Numbered from the stretch's first letter, positions 15,424 to 25,065 are shown. The stretch: DNA of 41,781 nt from Lachnospiraceae bacterium (GCA_021205225.1 JAJPXX010000060.1:1-41781), one strand, 5' to 3'. Translations and numbers: made by a program. The notes: generated from the sequence alone by a model not told the origin.

Positions 15424-17240
15424 CGGCGGAATGGATGGGGAAGAGCGCATTAGAAGAAAAGCTGAATAATCTGAATTTTAAAAAGAAGCTGATTCTCTTT
15501 TATCTTTTCTGTGTCCTGGTGCCGCTTTTTCTGACGGATGGAATTATTCTGTTTATTTTCATGAGAAATGAGACAGCAGAGCTGCAAACCAGAATGGAAA
15601 ATATGGCAAGTGCCGTGCAATACGACCTTTCCTATACGCTGGAGGAAGCAGCCAGCGAAATTACCAGTGTTTATCTCAACCGCACGTTAAACGAATTTTT
15701 GGAACAGAATTATGAGTCAGCGCTGGATTTCTGGGAAGCAAGCCTGGAAATTACGGATATGGCTTATTTTGAAACTGGAAGTACAACTTCCGGGGATGGC
15801 TGGATGGTGCTGTACGGCGACAATGACTCGATCGTTAATGGGGGTCATTTTTACAGCCTGTCGGACGCAAAGGATAGCGAATGGTACCAGCGGCTGGAAA
15901 ATTCGGATCTGGCTATGGTTTTGTGCTATTATTACGTGGGTGAGAGCGATCCTTCTGCTGCCTCGCAGAGGAGAATCTCTCTGGTGCGCTGGCTGAATTA
16001 TTACAAAGATCTTCAGAGTGACAAGCTGGTGCGGCTGGATCTGGATTACAGCGCGCTGGTGCGCAGACTCACGAACATGAATTATGATCTGTCGGTTTAC
16101 ATTTGTTCCGGAGATACGATTTTGTATTCCAATGATGGCCATTCTGCTACAAAGGCGGATTTTGACTGCCTTTCAGGGACGGAAAAAACAGGTTACGAGC
16201 TGGACTACACTATTTACGGGACAACTCTGCGTATTCTGGTGATGGAGCCGGAAAACTCTATTCCGGCTTTTCTCTGGGGGCATTTACCGTGGATTTTGCT
16301 GATGATTGCCGCGAATCTGATGCTTCCCCTGTTTCTGACTTTCGCGATCAACCGTTCTTTGACCACTCGCATTCAGGAACTGGGCGGGGCATTTGAACAG
16401 GTGAATTCGGACAGTTTAAAGGAAATTGAGAATGTCCGGGGGACGGATGAGATCGGCGGCCTGATGAGAAATTATAATCGGATGGTCAGGCGGCAGCAGG
16501 AACTGATTCGGACGGTTTACAAGGATAAGCTGGAACGCCAGGAAATGGCGATTGCCCGGCAGAGGGCGGAGCTTCTGGCTCTGCACAGCCAGATCAATCC
16601 GCATTTTCTTTTTAATGTACTGGAGAGCATCCGGATGCACAGCATTTTGAAAAAAGAGGATGAAACGGCGGAGATGATTGAACGGCTGGCGCTTCTTCAG
16701 AGACAAAATGCAAACTGGTCGGAGGATTCCATACGTGTGAGCGAGGAGCTTCGGTTTGTAGATGCATATCTGAAGCTGCAGCAGTACCGTTTTGGCGAAC
16801 GCTTCTCTTATGAAATCGAGATGGAAAAAGAGTGTGAAGATCTCTGCATTCCGCGGCTGACGATTGCGACCTTTGTGGAAAATGCCTGCGTGCACGGGAT
16901 TGAAAAGAAGCCGTCCCAGGTATGGATTTACATACGTGTGTACCGAAAGGACGACTGGGTGTGCATGGAGGTGGAAGATACCGGTGTGGGGATGGAAGAG
17001 GCGCAGGTTGCTTCCATCCTGGAAAAAATGCGAACCAGCGAAATAGAGGAATTGGTGAACAGCAAACACGTCGGGATGATCAACGCATGTCTGCGGATGC
17101 GGATGCGGACGAAGGGCATGGTGGAATTTGAACTGGAGAGTGAGAAAGGTGTGGGTACCTTTTTCCTGCTCCGGGTTCCGATCAGCACATTTAAAAAGAA
17201 AGAAGATGTTCAGGATGATGAAAGTACTGTTGGTAGATGA
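15420..17240 (+). CDS. YesM-type sensor histidine kinase
   Basis: Membrane sensor of the YesM/LytS class, 606 residues. Helix 1 (about residues 22-45) is followed by an extracytoplasmic domain of about 230 residues, helix 2 (about 282-306), a HAMP linker (RIQELGGAFEQV), and the His_kinase domain with phosphoacceptor H395 in SQINPHFLFNVLESIRMHS. The ATPase domain has N488 in FVENACVHG and D520 in VEDTGVGM. Partner is the AraC-type response regulator that overlaps its 3' end. The open frame continues upstream to 15000 but that part overlaps the permease gene; ATG 15420 overlaps the permease stop. YesM kinases usually sense sugars outside the cell, which fits the binding-protein, permease and glycosidase genes downstream. 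Confidence 0.92.
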   Translation: MTAEWMGKSALEEKLNNLNFKKKLILFYLFCVLVPLFLTDGIILFIFMRNETAELQTRMENMASAVQYDLSYTLEEAASEITSVYLNRTLNEFLEQNYESALDFWEASLEITDMAYFETGSTTSGDGWMVLYGDNDSIVNGGHFYSLSDAKDSEWYQRLENSDLAMVLCYYYVGESDPSAASQRRISLVRWLNYYKDLQSDKLVRLDLDYSALVRRLTNMNYDLSVYICSGDTILYSNDGHSATKADFDCLSGTEKTGYELDYTIYGTTLRILVMEPENSIPAFLWGHLPWILLMIAANLMLPLFLTFAINRSLTTRIQELGGAFEQVNSDSLKEIENVRGTDEIGGLMRNYNRMVRRQQELIRTVYKDKLERQEMAIARQRAELLALHSQINPHFLFNVLESIRMHSILKKEDETAEMIERLALLQRQNANWSEDSIRVSEELRFVDAYLKLQQYRFGERFSYEIEMEKECEDLCIPRLTIATFVENACVHGIEKKPSQVWIYIRVYRKDDWVCMEVEDTGVGMEEAQVASILEKMRTSEIEELVNSKHVGMINACLRMRMRTKGMVEFELESEKGVGTFFLLRVPISTFKKKEDVQDDESTVGR

Positions 17241-18807
17241 TGAACCGGTTATTCTGCAGGGATTGTCTGTGCTGATCGACTGGGAGGCGGAAGGATATGA
17301 GATTGTCCGGATGTGCGCAAATGGACAGGAGGCGCTCACGTATCTGGAAACATATCCGGTCGACCTGATTATTGCGGATATCAAGATGCCGGTTATGTCA
17401 GGGCTGGAGCTTCTGAAAACCATCCGGGAGCAGCAGATTTCGGATGCGTATTTTATCATTCTGAGCGGCTACAACGACTTTCATTATGCGCAAAGCGCGA
17501 TCCGCTATTCCTGCATGGATTACATTCTGAAGCCAGTCCAGAAAAGCTGGCTGCTCGAATGCCTGCGAAGCGCGGCGAGTGACCGCGCAAAATCCAACCG
17601 GCATGCGGAGGATGCGCGGAAAATGCGGCAGGCTTATCTCTCTCAGAGTCTGGTCGCCCTGATCCGGGGAAAATACACGGAAAACCAGGCACAGTTCGTG
17701 CAGGAGAATATGGAATTAAGCGGCGGACTTCGCTATGTCCACATTTGTATGGGAAATATTGCCATGCTGGAAGAAATGTCGGATCAGGAGGTGGCTGCTT
17801 TAAGAGAGCGCCTGGCGGAGAACTGTGAACGATTCCTACGGGGGAGCATGAAAGAATGTTGTATTCGTGATATCGCAGACTGTGAGGAAGAGAATGAAGT
17901 TGGCTTTCTTTGCTGTGATCAGATGTTTCTGGACAGAGGGGAAACGCTGGAAGAATTCATGAAGGAGATGCTGGGAGAAATCTCGAAAAATATGGAAATG
18001 CCGCTCTTTCTTCTTGTGGGCAAGCGAGTGGAGATGATTTCCAGAATTTCCACTTCTTATACATCTGCCTGCACATTGCGCCATTTTGTGCGGTTTGGTA
18101 CGCTTCAGAAAATCTACTATTACGAAGACGAAATTCAGGTTCTGGAATCTGACATTTTCTTTCTGTGCAAGGATAATTTAGACCGGCTGCTTCAGGCAAT
18201 TGAGCAGAATGACAAACCGGCGATCTACAAAGGTGTGGATGATTTTTATGATGAGATGAGCAGGGCGGCTTTCTCGGAGAAAATGGTAGCGATGAATATG
18301 AACTATCTTTTGTTTCAACTGATTCACCTTGCGACCCGGCGGGATGAGACGGTTCGGCAGGATGAAATCATGTTTTATATGAATGAGCGTATCAGCCAGA
18401 CGGAGCTGTCGAAAGGAAGCCGGGCATATCTGCGGAAATTTGCCTGTGAGTATGCGGATTACCTGGTTCAGATGCGACAGAATGTTTCCAGCGGTGGGCT
18501 CGCGATGGTGGAGAAGGAGATCTGTGAGCACTATGCGGAAAATCTGACGCTGCGGGAGCTGGGGCAGAAGTATTATGTAAACAGTTCTTACCTCGGACAG
18601 ATTTTTCGAAAAAAGTACGGGCAGTCTTTTAAAGATTACCTGTCGAATTATCGGATCTGCAAGGCGGCGGATCTTTTGCTGAAGACCGATAAAAAAATCA
18701 GCCGGATCGCGGAGGAGGTCGGGTATCTCGATACGGATTATTTTGTCAATAAGTTCATTGAACGGAAGGGCTGTACGCCTTCGAAATATCGAAAAAACCG
18801 TGGCTGA
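17206..18807 (+). CDS. YesN-type response regulator, REC plus AraC helix-turn-helix
   Basis: DNA-binding response regulator of 533 residues. The receiver domain (1-125) has the acidic pair in LLVDDEP, phosphoacceptor D58 in IIADIKMPVMSG and K109 in YILKPVQ. A long central region of about 300 residues without recognised motifs follows, as usual in YesN proteins. The C-terminal 100 residues are an AraC DNA-binding domain (TLRELGQKYYVNSSYLGQIFRKKYGQSFKDYL, then the RIAEEVGYLDTDYFVNKFIERKGCTPSKYR half). The gene overlaps the kinase by 35 bases; ATGs at 17206, 17215 and 17218 are all possible starts. It most likely activates the sugar transport and glycosidase genes that follow. Confidence 0.92.
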   Translation: MFRMMKVLLVDDEPVILQGLSVLIDWEAEGYEIVRMCANGQEALTYLETYPVDLIIADIKMPVMSGLELLKTIREQQISDAYFIILSGYNDFHYAQSAIRYSCMDYILKPVQKSWLLECLRSAASDRAKSNRHAEDARKMRQAYLSQSLVALIRGKYTENQAQFVQENMELSGGLRYVHICMGNIAMLEEMSDQEVAALRERLAENCERFLRGSMKECCIRDIADCEEENEVGFLCCDQMFLDRGETLEEFMKEMLGEISKNMEMPLFLLVGKRVEMISRISTSYTSACTLRHFVRFGTLQKIYYYEDEIQVLESDIFFLCKDNLDRLLQAIEQNDKPAIYKGVDDFYDEMSRAAFSEKMVAMNMNYLLFQLIHLATRRDETVRQDEIMFYMNERISQTELSKGSRAYLRKFACEYADYLVQMRQNVSSGGLAMVEKEICEHYAENLTLRELGQKYYVNSSYLGQIFRKKYGQSFKDYLSNYRICKAADLLLKTDKKISRIAEEVGYLDTDYFVNKFIERKGCTPSKYRKNRG

Positions 18808-18838
18808 CCGGATAAACTAAAGTTTGTCCGGTTTTTTT
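18807..18838 (+). terminator. Rho-independent terminator after the response regulator
   Basis: ACCGGATAAAC (18807-18817) pairs with GTTTGTCCGGT (18822-18832), one G-U pair, 4-base loop, then seven Ts. The left arm begins on the last base of the regulator stop codon. Confidence 0.88.
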
Positions 18839-18853
18839 GTGGGATTCCTCCGG

Positions 18854-18882
18854 TTACAAAAAGGGCAGAAAGCAGATAAACT
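18854..18882 (+). promoter_or_regulatory. Possible activator-dependent promoter of the sugar-binding protein gene
   Basis: TTACAA (18854-18859), 17 bases, TAAACT (18877-18882). The -35 match is poor, as expected where an AraC-type activator is needed. An inverted repeat AAAGCAG-ATAAA-CTGCTTT (18869-18887) overlaps the -10 region and might be an operator or a leader hairpin. Confidence 0.35.
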
Positions 18883-18917
18883 GCTTTTATCTAAAAACTT
18901 TGAAGGAGGATTGAAGT

Positions 18918-20612
18918 ATGTCACAGAAAAAGATATCCAGAAAAGAATTCCTGCGCGGATCTGCTGCCAGTGCCGCGGGAATGATGGTGGCCGGCAGTCT
19001 GGGCGGTATGATGGGGCAGTTTACGACGCTGACCGCGCTGGCAGATGAAGAGACGGTCGAATTCAGTGCGTTTTTTGCAATGTCTGGTTCAGAAATCAAC
19101 AGCGATAACGAGATCGCCGCAATGATCGCGGAGCAGACGGGCGCGATGGCGGATGAGACCTGGCTGACCGGTCAGACTGACTCAGAGGCGATCGGTACGA
19201 TTATCGCCGGCGGAGAGTATCCGGATTTCATTAACGGCGGTGATTCCATGGTATCACTGTACGAAGCGGGCGCTCTGGTAGCGTGGGATGATTATCTGGA
19301 GCAGTATCCGAACCTGAAGGAAATGTATTCGGATGAAGAGTGGGATAAATTCCGCCAGGACGACGGCAAGATTTACTGGGCGAATGTATTCCAGAATTCC
19401 TATGGCGAAGACAAAACGACGACACACAATGATGAAGCATTCTGGATTCAGGCGAAGGTTCTTGAGTGGGCTGGCTATCCGGAGATCAAGACGCTGGATC
19501 AGTACTTTGACCTGATTGAAAGCTATGTAGCGGAAAATCCGACGATGGATGACGGCACAGAGTATATTCCTTATACCATTCTTTGCTACGACTGGTATTA
19601 CTATTGCCTGGAGAACGCTCCGCAGTTCCTGGATGGATATCCAAACGACGGCTCTGTAATCGTAGATACGGATACGCTGACGATTGTTGATTACAATACG
19701 ACGGATACCGCGGTTCGGTATTTCCGCAAGCTGAACGAAGAGTATAACAAGGGCATGATTGATCCGGAATTTGCGACGCAGACCACAGATGAGTATACCG
19801 CAAAGCTTTCTACGGGCCGTGTGCTGGGTATGTGTGACCAGTGGTGGAACTTTGCTTATACTGTAAATGATGTATTCAAGCAGACAGGACTTGATGCTGA
19901 AGGATGTGACTATGTACCGCTTGGGCTTACGATTGATGAGGGAATGGAAAACCAGTGGCATTCCTACGGCGATACTCTGAACAATTCCAGCGGAATCGCA
20001 GTTACCACAAGCTGCAAGAATGTGGATGCAGCTTTTCAGTTTATGAATGACCTTCTGGATCAGAATATTCACAACCTGCGCTTCTGGGGTGTGGAAGGCG
20101 TTGACTATCTGATAGATGACGATGGACTGTTTTACCGGACGGATGAGATGAGAGCAAACTGGAGCGATTCCGAGTATCAGGCGTCTCATATATGCAATTA
20201 TTCCTATTTCCCGCAGTGGCTGGGCACCAGCAGGGATGGAATTAACGCAATGCAGCCCAGCCAGCAGAGCTCTGAGTTCTTCAATGATCTGGCAGAGCCG
20301 CTTGTAGCCTGCTTCGAGGCATATGGCGCAGGAAATTATGTGGATATGCTTGGCTCCGCAAAGGTGGAGACCGGCTCGTGGTATCCGATGTACTCTTATT
20401 CAAACGCGATGACAACAGCGACCGCCGGCGGCGTTGCCTGGAATAAGATGGGTGAAGTAAAGCATGAATGGCTGCCGAAGGTTGTCATGGCAGAGGACTT
20501 TGATTCGTTATGGGAGCAGTACATGGAAGCCTATGAGGGAGCGAATCCGCAGGATTTCCTGGATGAGATGCAGGAAGAGCTGGATCGCCGGATCGCGGCA
20601 GCAGAGGGCTGA
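18918..20612 (+). CDS. Extracellular solute-binding protein (family 1, sugar type) with Tat-like signal
   Basis: Binding protein of an ABC sugar importer, 564 residues, the length typical of LplA/YtcQ-like proteins that work with LplB and YtcP permeases. The N-terminus KKISRKEFLRGSAAS (S7 R8 K9 x F11 L12) resembles a twin-arginine signal with RK in place of RR, followed by a hydrophobic stretch and a likely cleavage after LADEE's LA. No lipobox cysteine is present, unlike most Gram-positive binding proteins. The mature part is rich in Trp, Tyr and Asp, as in oligosaccharide binders. GAAGGAGG lies 9 bases before the ATG. A terminator-like hairpin separates it from the permease genes, which should give excess binding protein. 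Substrate is probably an oligosaccharide cleaved by the family 3 glycosidase downstream. Confidence 0.87.
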   Translation: MSQKKISRKEFLRGSAASAAGMMVAGSLGGMMGQFTTLTALADEETVEFSAFFAMSGSEINSDNEIAAMIAEQTGAMADETWLTGQTDSEAIGTIIAGGEYPDFINGGDSMVSLYEAGALVAWDDYLEQYPNLKEMYSDEEWDKFRQDDGKIYWANVFQNSYGEDKTTTHNDEAFWIQAKVLEWAGYPEIKTLDQYFDLIESYVAENPTMDDGTEYIPYTILCYDWYYYCLENAPQFLDGYPNDGSVIVDTDTLTIVDYNTTDTAVRYFRKLNEEYNKGMIDPEFATQTTDEYTAKLSTGRVLGMCDQWWNFAYTVNDVFKQTGLDAEGCDYVPLGLTIDEGMENQWHSYGDTLNNSSGIAVTTSCKNVDAAFQFMNDLLDQNIHNLRFWGVEGVDYLIDDDGLFYRTDEMRANWSDSEYQASHICNYSYFPQWLGTSRDGINAMQPSQQSSEFFNDLAEPLVACFEAYGAGNYVDMLGSAKVETGSWYPMYSYSNAMTTATAGGVAWNKMGEVKHEWLPKVVMAEDFDSLWEQYMEAYEGANPQDFLDEMQEELDRRIAAAEG

Positions 20613-20670
20613 TGTGCGGCTTTTCAAAACAGGTAAGCGTACGTGTTTGAAACTGTATAGAACTTAAATG

Positions 20671-20721
20671 AAAAAAGGGCAGTTGCGGTGTGCATCAGTA
20701 TCTGTGACTGCTCTTTTTTTT
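20671..20721 (+). terminator. Intra-operon terminator/attenuator between binding protein and permeases
   Basis: AAAAAAGGGCAGT (20671-20683) pairs with ACTGCTCTTTTTT (20707-20719), one G-U pair, ending in a run of eight Ts. It lies 58 bases after the binding-protein stop and 41 before the first permease gene. It probably lets only part of the transcription continue. Confidence 0.75.
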
Positions 20722-20762
20722 CAAAAAGTTTAGAACAGCTGTAGTAGAACAAGGAGGGGAAA

Positions 20763-21704
20763 ATGGCTCGTAAACCCAAAAAACAAAAATCAGGCACAAG
20801 GATTACGATAAAGGAATTAAAACGGCAAAAATTTCTCCTGATTTGGGCGGGAATTTTTGTGGTATACGGCATTGTTTTTTACTATCTGCCGCTGGGCGGA
20901 TGGATTATGGCTTTTCAGAATTATAAGCCGAAGGATGGCTTTTGGCATTCACAGTTTGTCGGACTGGCAAAGTTTCAGACCCTTTTTTCCGATAATACTT
21001 TTATTCGCGTTATCCGAAATACGCTGGCGATGGGTGTTCTGAATCTGGTTTCTACCTTTGTCATGGCGATTGTGTTCGCGATTCTGTTAAACGAGATTCG
21101 GTCCAGATGGGGAAAAAAGATTGTGCAGACGATTTCTTATCTTCCACATTTCCTGTCATGGATTATTGTTACCGGTATTTTACACGACGCCTTATCGACG
21201 TCCGGTATTGTAAACGAAGTTTTATTAAAACTCAATATTATTGAGAACAGCATTAATTTTTTCGCGTATCCGGCTTATTTCTGGCCGATTGTGGCGTTTG
21301 CCAATGTGTGGAAGGAAACTGGCTGGAACGCGATTGTATATCTTGCCGCCATTACGGCGATTGACCCCAGCCTTTATGAGGCGGCCGCGATTGACGGCGC
21401 GGGGCGCTGGGGAAAGATTAAGTATATCACACTTCCGGGAATCCGCCCGACAATTATGATTTTGCTTTTGATGAATATCGGCAATGTGTTAAACGCGGGC
21501 TTTGAAGTACAGTATCTGCTTACCAATGGGCTTGTGCAGAAGGTATCTCAGACCATCGATATTTATGTATTGAACTGGGGCATCAGCCAGATGGATTATT
21601 CTCTGGGTACGGCAGCAGGTATGTTTAAGAGCGTCGTCAGCATCATTCTGATTGTGGCGGCAAACACGATTGCGAAGAAAACCGGCGATGAGCGGTTGTT
21701 CTAG
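20763..21704 (+). CDS. ABC sugar transporter permease, LplB family
   Basis: Inner-membrane permease of 313 residues with about six helices. It begins with a lysine-rich cytoplasmic tail and the LplB-like segment FYYLPLGGWIMAFQNYKPKDG, and carries the EAA loop EAAAIDGAGRWGKIKYITLP (from residue 206) that contacts the ATPase. Helix-end motif WISQMDYSLGTAAGMFKSVVS is typical of this family. It starts 41 bases after an intra-operon terminator, with AAGGAGGGG just before ATG 20763. It pairs with the YtcP-like permease that follows 13 bases later. No ATPase gene is nearby, so a shared MsmX-like ATPase elsewhere in the genome is presumably used. Confidence 0.93.
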   Translation: MARKPKKQKSGTRITIKELKRQKFLLIWAGIFVVYGIVFYYLPLGGWIMAFQNYKPKDGFWHSQFVGLAKFQTLFSDNTFIRVIRNTLAMGVLNLVSTFVMAIVFAILLNEIRSRWGKKIVQTISYLPHFLSWIIVTGILHDALSTSGIVNEVLLKLNIIENSINFFAYPAYFWPIVAFANVWKETGWNAIVYLAAITAIDPSLYEAAAIDGAGRWGKIKYITLPGIRPTIMILLLMNIGNVLNAGFEVQYLLTNGLVQKVSQTIDIYVLNWGISQMDYSLGTAAGMFKSVVSIILIVAANTIAKKTGDERLF

Positions 21705-21717
21705 GGAGGGAATACGA

Positions 21718-22611
21718 ATGGATAAAGGAAAATTAAAATCAATCGTATCGAGCAGAGCCTTTGTCGTATTTAATACCCTGTTCATGGCGGCGTTTGTGGT
21801 GATCACGCTCTACCCGGTATTAAATACGCTGGCGATTGCATTTAATGATGGGACGGATGCGCTCCGGGGCGGCATTTATCTGTGGCCCAGAAAATTCACA
21901 TTAAAGAATTATATTACCGTTTTACATAAAGAAAGTATTGTAACGGGCGCGTATATCACTGTTTTGAGAACGGTAATCGGTACACTTGCGTCTCTTGCCA
22001 CGAATGCCCTGCTTGCGTTTATTGTGAGCCGCAAACGCTTCCTGTTTCGCTCACAGCTTTCTCTGTTCTGGGTGATTACCATGTATGTGAATGGGGGTCT
22101 GATACCGACATTCCTTCTTTACAAAAATCTGGGATTGACAAACTCCTTCTGGGTATATGTGATCCCTGGCATGATCAGCGCGTTTAATATGCTGGTGCTG
22201 CGTACCTACATGGAAGGCCTTCCAGATGCGCTGGAGGAATCTGCGCAGCTGGACGGCGCTGGTTATATGACTATATTTGTGAAAATCATTTCGCCTTTGT
22301 GCAAGCCGGTATACGCGACGGTTGCATTGTTTGTGGCGGTTGGCCACTGGAATTCCTGGTTTGACGCCATGCTCTACAACCGCATGAGTGAACAGTATAC
22401 CACCCTCCAGTACGAGCTGATGAAGCTGTTGTCGTCGGTGATGTCGCAGACCACCAGTCTGGAGAGTGCGAAAAATGCCTCCGGAGCGGTTACGCCGAAC
22501 TCGATCCGGGCGGCGGCGACCATTCTTACCATGCTTCCGATTATCTGCCTGTACCCGTTCTTACAAAGATATTTTGTGACGGGGCTTACGATCGGCGGCG
22601 TGAAAGAGTAA
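21718..22611 (+). CDS. ABC sugar transporter permease, YtcP family (CUT1 MalG-like)
   Basis: Second permease subunit of the same importer, 297 residues with about six helices. Features are the conserved FNTLFMAAFVVITLYPVLNTLAIAFNDG start and the EAA-type loop EESAQLDGAGYMTIFVKIISP from residue 173. The C-terminus (YPFLQRYFVTGLTIGGVKE) is the family signature. GGGAGGG (21704-21710) gives ATG 21718 as start; the frame runs on upstream inside the first permease gene. Binding protein, both permeases, the two-component system and the family 3 glycosidase downstream make a complete sugar sensing, uptake and cleavage locus apart from the ATPase. Confidence 0.93.
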   Translation: MDKGKLKSIVSSRAFVVFNTLFMAAFVVITLYPVLNTLAIAFNDGTDALRGGIYLWPRKFTLKNYITVLHKESIVTGAYITVLRTVIGTLASLATNALLAFIVSRKRFLFRSQLSLFWVITMYVNGGLIPTFLLYKNLGLTNSFWVYVIPGMISAFNMLVLRTYMEGLPDALEESAQLDGAGYMTIFVKIISPLCKPVYATVALFVAVGHWNSWFDAMLYNRMSEQYTTLQYELMKLLSSVMSQTTSLESAKNASGAVTPNSIRAAATILTMLPIICLYPFLQRYFVTGLTIGGVKE

Positions 22612-22866
22612 AGAAAGTATAACTGTTTTTTCTTTTCGATGCTGTTCTGAATTATTACAAATATTCACAAAAACAGGGATAAATACATCCTGATTTTGAC
22701 AGATACGGCAAAAATGAGCAATTTCTGGCAGTTATTAAGCAATAAATACAGAGAGAAAAGAAAGCATTTTTTGCTATATTTTATCTAATAGGAAAGTTTG
22801 AGGGCTTTCTTATCAGAAAAGTCTGGAATAAGAACAAAAACAGGATGACAGGAGGCACGGGGCGAT

Positions 22867-24969
22867 ATGAAAAGAGAAGAGGCAAGAAGTAAGGCACAAG
22901 CGCTTGTTTCAAAGATGACATTAGAAGAAAAGGCCAGCCAGCTTCGCTATGACGCGCCCGCGATTGAAAGGCTGGGGGTTCCGGCCTACAACTGGTGGAA
23001 TGAAGCGCTCCACGGTGTGGCGCGCGCGGGACAGGCGACGGTGTTCCCGCAGGCGATCGGACTCGGCGCGACGTTTGATACCGAGCTGATCGGTGAGATT
23101 GCCGCTGCGATTTCGACAGAGGGGCGCGCAAAGTACAATGCATATTCCGCGGAAGGAGACCGGGATATCTATAAGGGACTGACATTCTGGTCCCCGAATG
23201 TGAATATTTTCCGTGATCCGCGGTGGGGACGCGGACATGAGACGTACGGGGAAGACCCCTATCTGACCAGCCGCCTGGGCGTGGCGTTTGTAAAAGGGCT
23301 GCAGGGAGACGGCGAGACGATGAAAGCAGCGGCCTGCGCCAAGCATTTTGCGGTACATTCCGGACCGGAGGCGCTCCGCCATGAATTCGATGCGGAAGCG
23401 ACGGCGAAGGATATGGAGGAGACTTATCTTCCGGCTTTTGAGGCGCTGGTGCAGGAGGCGGGCGTGGAGGCTGTGATGGGCGCGTATAACCGTGTGAACG
23501 GCGAGCCGGCCTGTGCGAGCAGGGCGCTGCAAAAGAAGCTGCGCGGCGACTGGGGCTTTGAGGGGCATTTTGTCTCCGACTGCTGGGCGATCCGTGATTT
23601 CCATGAGAATCATCTGGTAACAAAAAACGCGACAGAGTCTGCGGCGCTTGCGGTCAATACCGGCTGCGACCTGAACTGCGGAAATACTTATCTTTATATT
23701 ATGAAAGCGTACCAGGAAGGCCTGGTAACAGAGGAGACGATTACCGAGGCGGCTGTACGCCTCTTTACGACAAGACATCTGCTCGGCCTGTTTGACGGCA
23801 GTGAGTATGACGCGATTCCCTACACGGAGATCGAGTCGCCGGAGCATCTGGCGATGGCTCAAAAAGCGGCGGAGGAGAGCTTTGTTCTTCTGAAAAACAA
23901 CGGAATTCTCCCGCTTCAGAAAGAAAAGATTAAGACGATCGGTCTGATTGGACCGAATATGGACAGCCGCGCGGCGCTTGCCGGAAATTATCACGGTACG
24001 GCATCACGTTATGTCACCATTCAGGAAGGCATTCAGGATTATCTGGGGACGTGCGTGCGTGTGCTGACGAGTGTTGGCTGTTCTCTGTTCCGCGACCGGA
24101 CGGAGGGCCTCTCGCAGGGGCAGGATCGTCTGGCTGAGGCCAGAGCGGTCGCCAGGGCGAGCGATGTGGTGATTCTGTGCGTTGGTCTGGACGAGACGCT
24201 CGAAGGCGAGGAGGGCGACACCGGAAACAGCTACGCCTCCGGTGATAAAGAAGATTTGCAGCTTCCAAAGGTGCAGCGGGAGCTGATGGAGACTGTGGCA
24301 GCCTGCGGCAAGCCGACGGTTCTGCTTCTGATGGCGGGCAGTGATATTGACCTTGGCTATGCGGCGGAGCATTTCGATGCGATTCTCGATCTGTGGTATC
24401 CAGGCTGTGAGGGAGGATGTGCGGCAGCGCGTGTGCTGTTCGGGGATGTTTCTCCGTCCGGAAAGCTGCCGGTGACCTTTTATGAGACGCTGGAAGAGCT
24501 GCCGGAGTTTACAGACTATTCGATGCAGGGGTGCACTTACCGTTATATGACCGGGAAAGCACAGTATCCGTTCGGATATGGACTGACTTATGGAGACGTA
24601 GAAGTCACTGCGGCGCGGATAGAGACTGAAGATGCGGTGAGCGGGTCAGGCGCAGTAGTGGCGGAGATTGCCAACCATGGAGTCAGAGACACGCAGGATG
24701 TTGTGCAGGTTTATGTGAAAAATACGGATTCCGCGGATGCGGTGCCGAATCCGCAGCTTGCGGCCTTCGCGAAGATCTTTGTAAAAGCTGGCGAAACAAA
24801 GCAGGTGACACTTCCGCTTGCGGCGAGCGCGTTTACTGTAGTAGATGCTGAAGGCGTCCGCAGGGAAACAGGCGGCACATATGAAATCTATGTTGGCTGC
24901 AGCCAGCCGGATGAGAAGAGTGTGGAGCTGACCGGGGTAAAGCCGGTGGAAATTATATTCAAAAGATAA
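22867..24969 (+). CDS. Glycoside hydrolase family 3, beta-xylosidase/beta-glucosidase type
   Basis: Cytoplasmic exo-beta-glycosidase of 700 residues with no signal peptide. The N-terminus YNWWNEALHGVARAG is the pattern seen in bacterial family 3 xylosidases. The barrel contains CAKHFAVHSGPE and nucleophile D238 in FVSDCWAI. The alpha/beta sandwich domain starts near residue 335 (LLKNNGILPL) and includes DETLEGEEGDTGN, where the acid/base glutamate of this subgroup is expected. A fibronectin III-like domain closes the protein (about 580-690: AEIANHGVRDTQDVVQVYVKN). It lies 255 bases after the sugar permeases on the same strand; no convincing promoter was found in that gap, which is AT-rich. 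It presumably hydrolyses the imported oligosaccharide. Xylo- versus gluco-specificity is not decided. Confidence 0.92.
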   Translation: MKREEARSKAQALVSKMTLEEKASQLRYDAPAIERLGVPAYNWWNEALHGVARAGQATVFPQAIGLGATFDTELIGEIAAAISTEGRAKYNAYSAEGDRDIYKGLTFWSPNVNIFRDPRWGRGHETYGEDPYLTSRLGVAFVKGLQGDGETMKAAACAKHFAVHSGPEALRHEFDAEATAKDMEETYLPAFEALVQEAGVEAVMGAYNRVNGEPACASRALQKKLRGDWGFEGHFVSDCWAIRDFHENHLVTKNATESAALAVNTGCDLNCGNTYLYIMKAYQEGLVTEETITEAAVRLFTTRHLLGLFDGSEYDAIPYTEIESPEHLAMAQKAAEESFVLLKNNGILPLQKEKIKTIGLIGPNMDSRAALAGNYHGTASRYVTIQEGIQDYLGTCVRVLTSVGCSLFRDRTEGLSQGQDRLAEARAVARASDVVILCVGLDETLEGEEGDTGNSYASGDKEDLQLPKVQRELMETVAACGKPTVLLLMAGSDIDLGYAAEHFDAILDLWYPGCEGGCAAARVLFGDVSPSGKLPVTFYETLEELPEFTDYSMQGCTYRYMTGKAQYPFGYGLTYGDVEVTAARIETEDAVSGSGAVVAEIANHGVRDTQDVVQVYVKNTDSADAVPNPQLAAFAKIFVKAGETKQVTLPLAASAFTVVDAEGVRRETGGTYEIYVGCSQPDEKSVELTGVKPVEIIFKR

Positions 24970-25008
24970 CTTTTGGCGGGGGATGCACATGCCGCTCCAG
25001 AGGAAACT

Positions 25009-25037
25009 GTCTGCTTACGCAGACGCGCGGCAGCGCG
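25009..25037. other. Two small perfect hairpins abutting the bidirectional terminator
   Basis: GTCTGC-TTAC-GCAGAC (25009-25024) and CGCGC-GGCA-GCGCG (25024-25037) follow one another without spacing and abut the terminator stem at 25038. The three together form a compact structured block between convergent genes. Confidence 0.5.
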
Positions 25038-25065
25038 AGAATCCCGCAAAGCGGGATTCTATTTT
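25038..25065. terminator. Bidirectional terminator between convergent genes
   Basis: AGAATCCCGC (25038-25047) and GCGGGATTCT (25051-25060) form a perfect 10-pair stem with an AAA loop, followed on the + strand by ATTTT. It sits 69 bases after the glycosidase and 29 bases beyond the end of the minus-strand serine hydrolase, so it can serve both. Confidence 0.75.

Noticed and set aside
20668..20733. Possible 21-codon ORF over the intra-operon terminator, similar in layout to 39270-39347
   Set aside because: There is no ribosome site and no promoter directly before it, so the frame is probably a by-product of the hairpin sequence.
22612..22866. Promoter for the second family 3 glycosidase
   Set aside because: A TTGACA at about 22697 has no acceptable -10 at the right distance, and the other AT-rich stretches give only weak matches.
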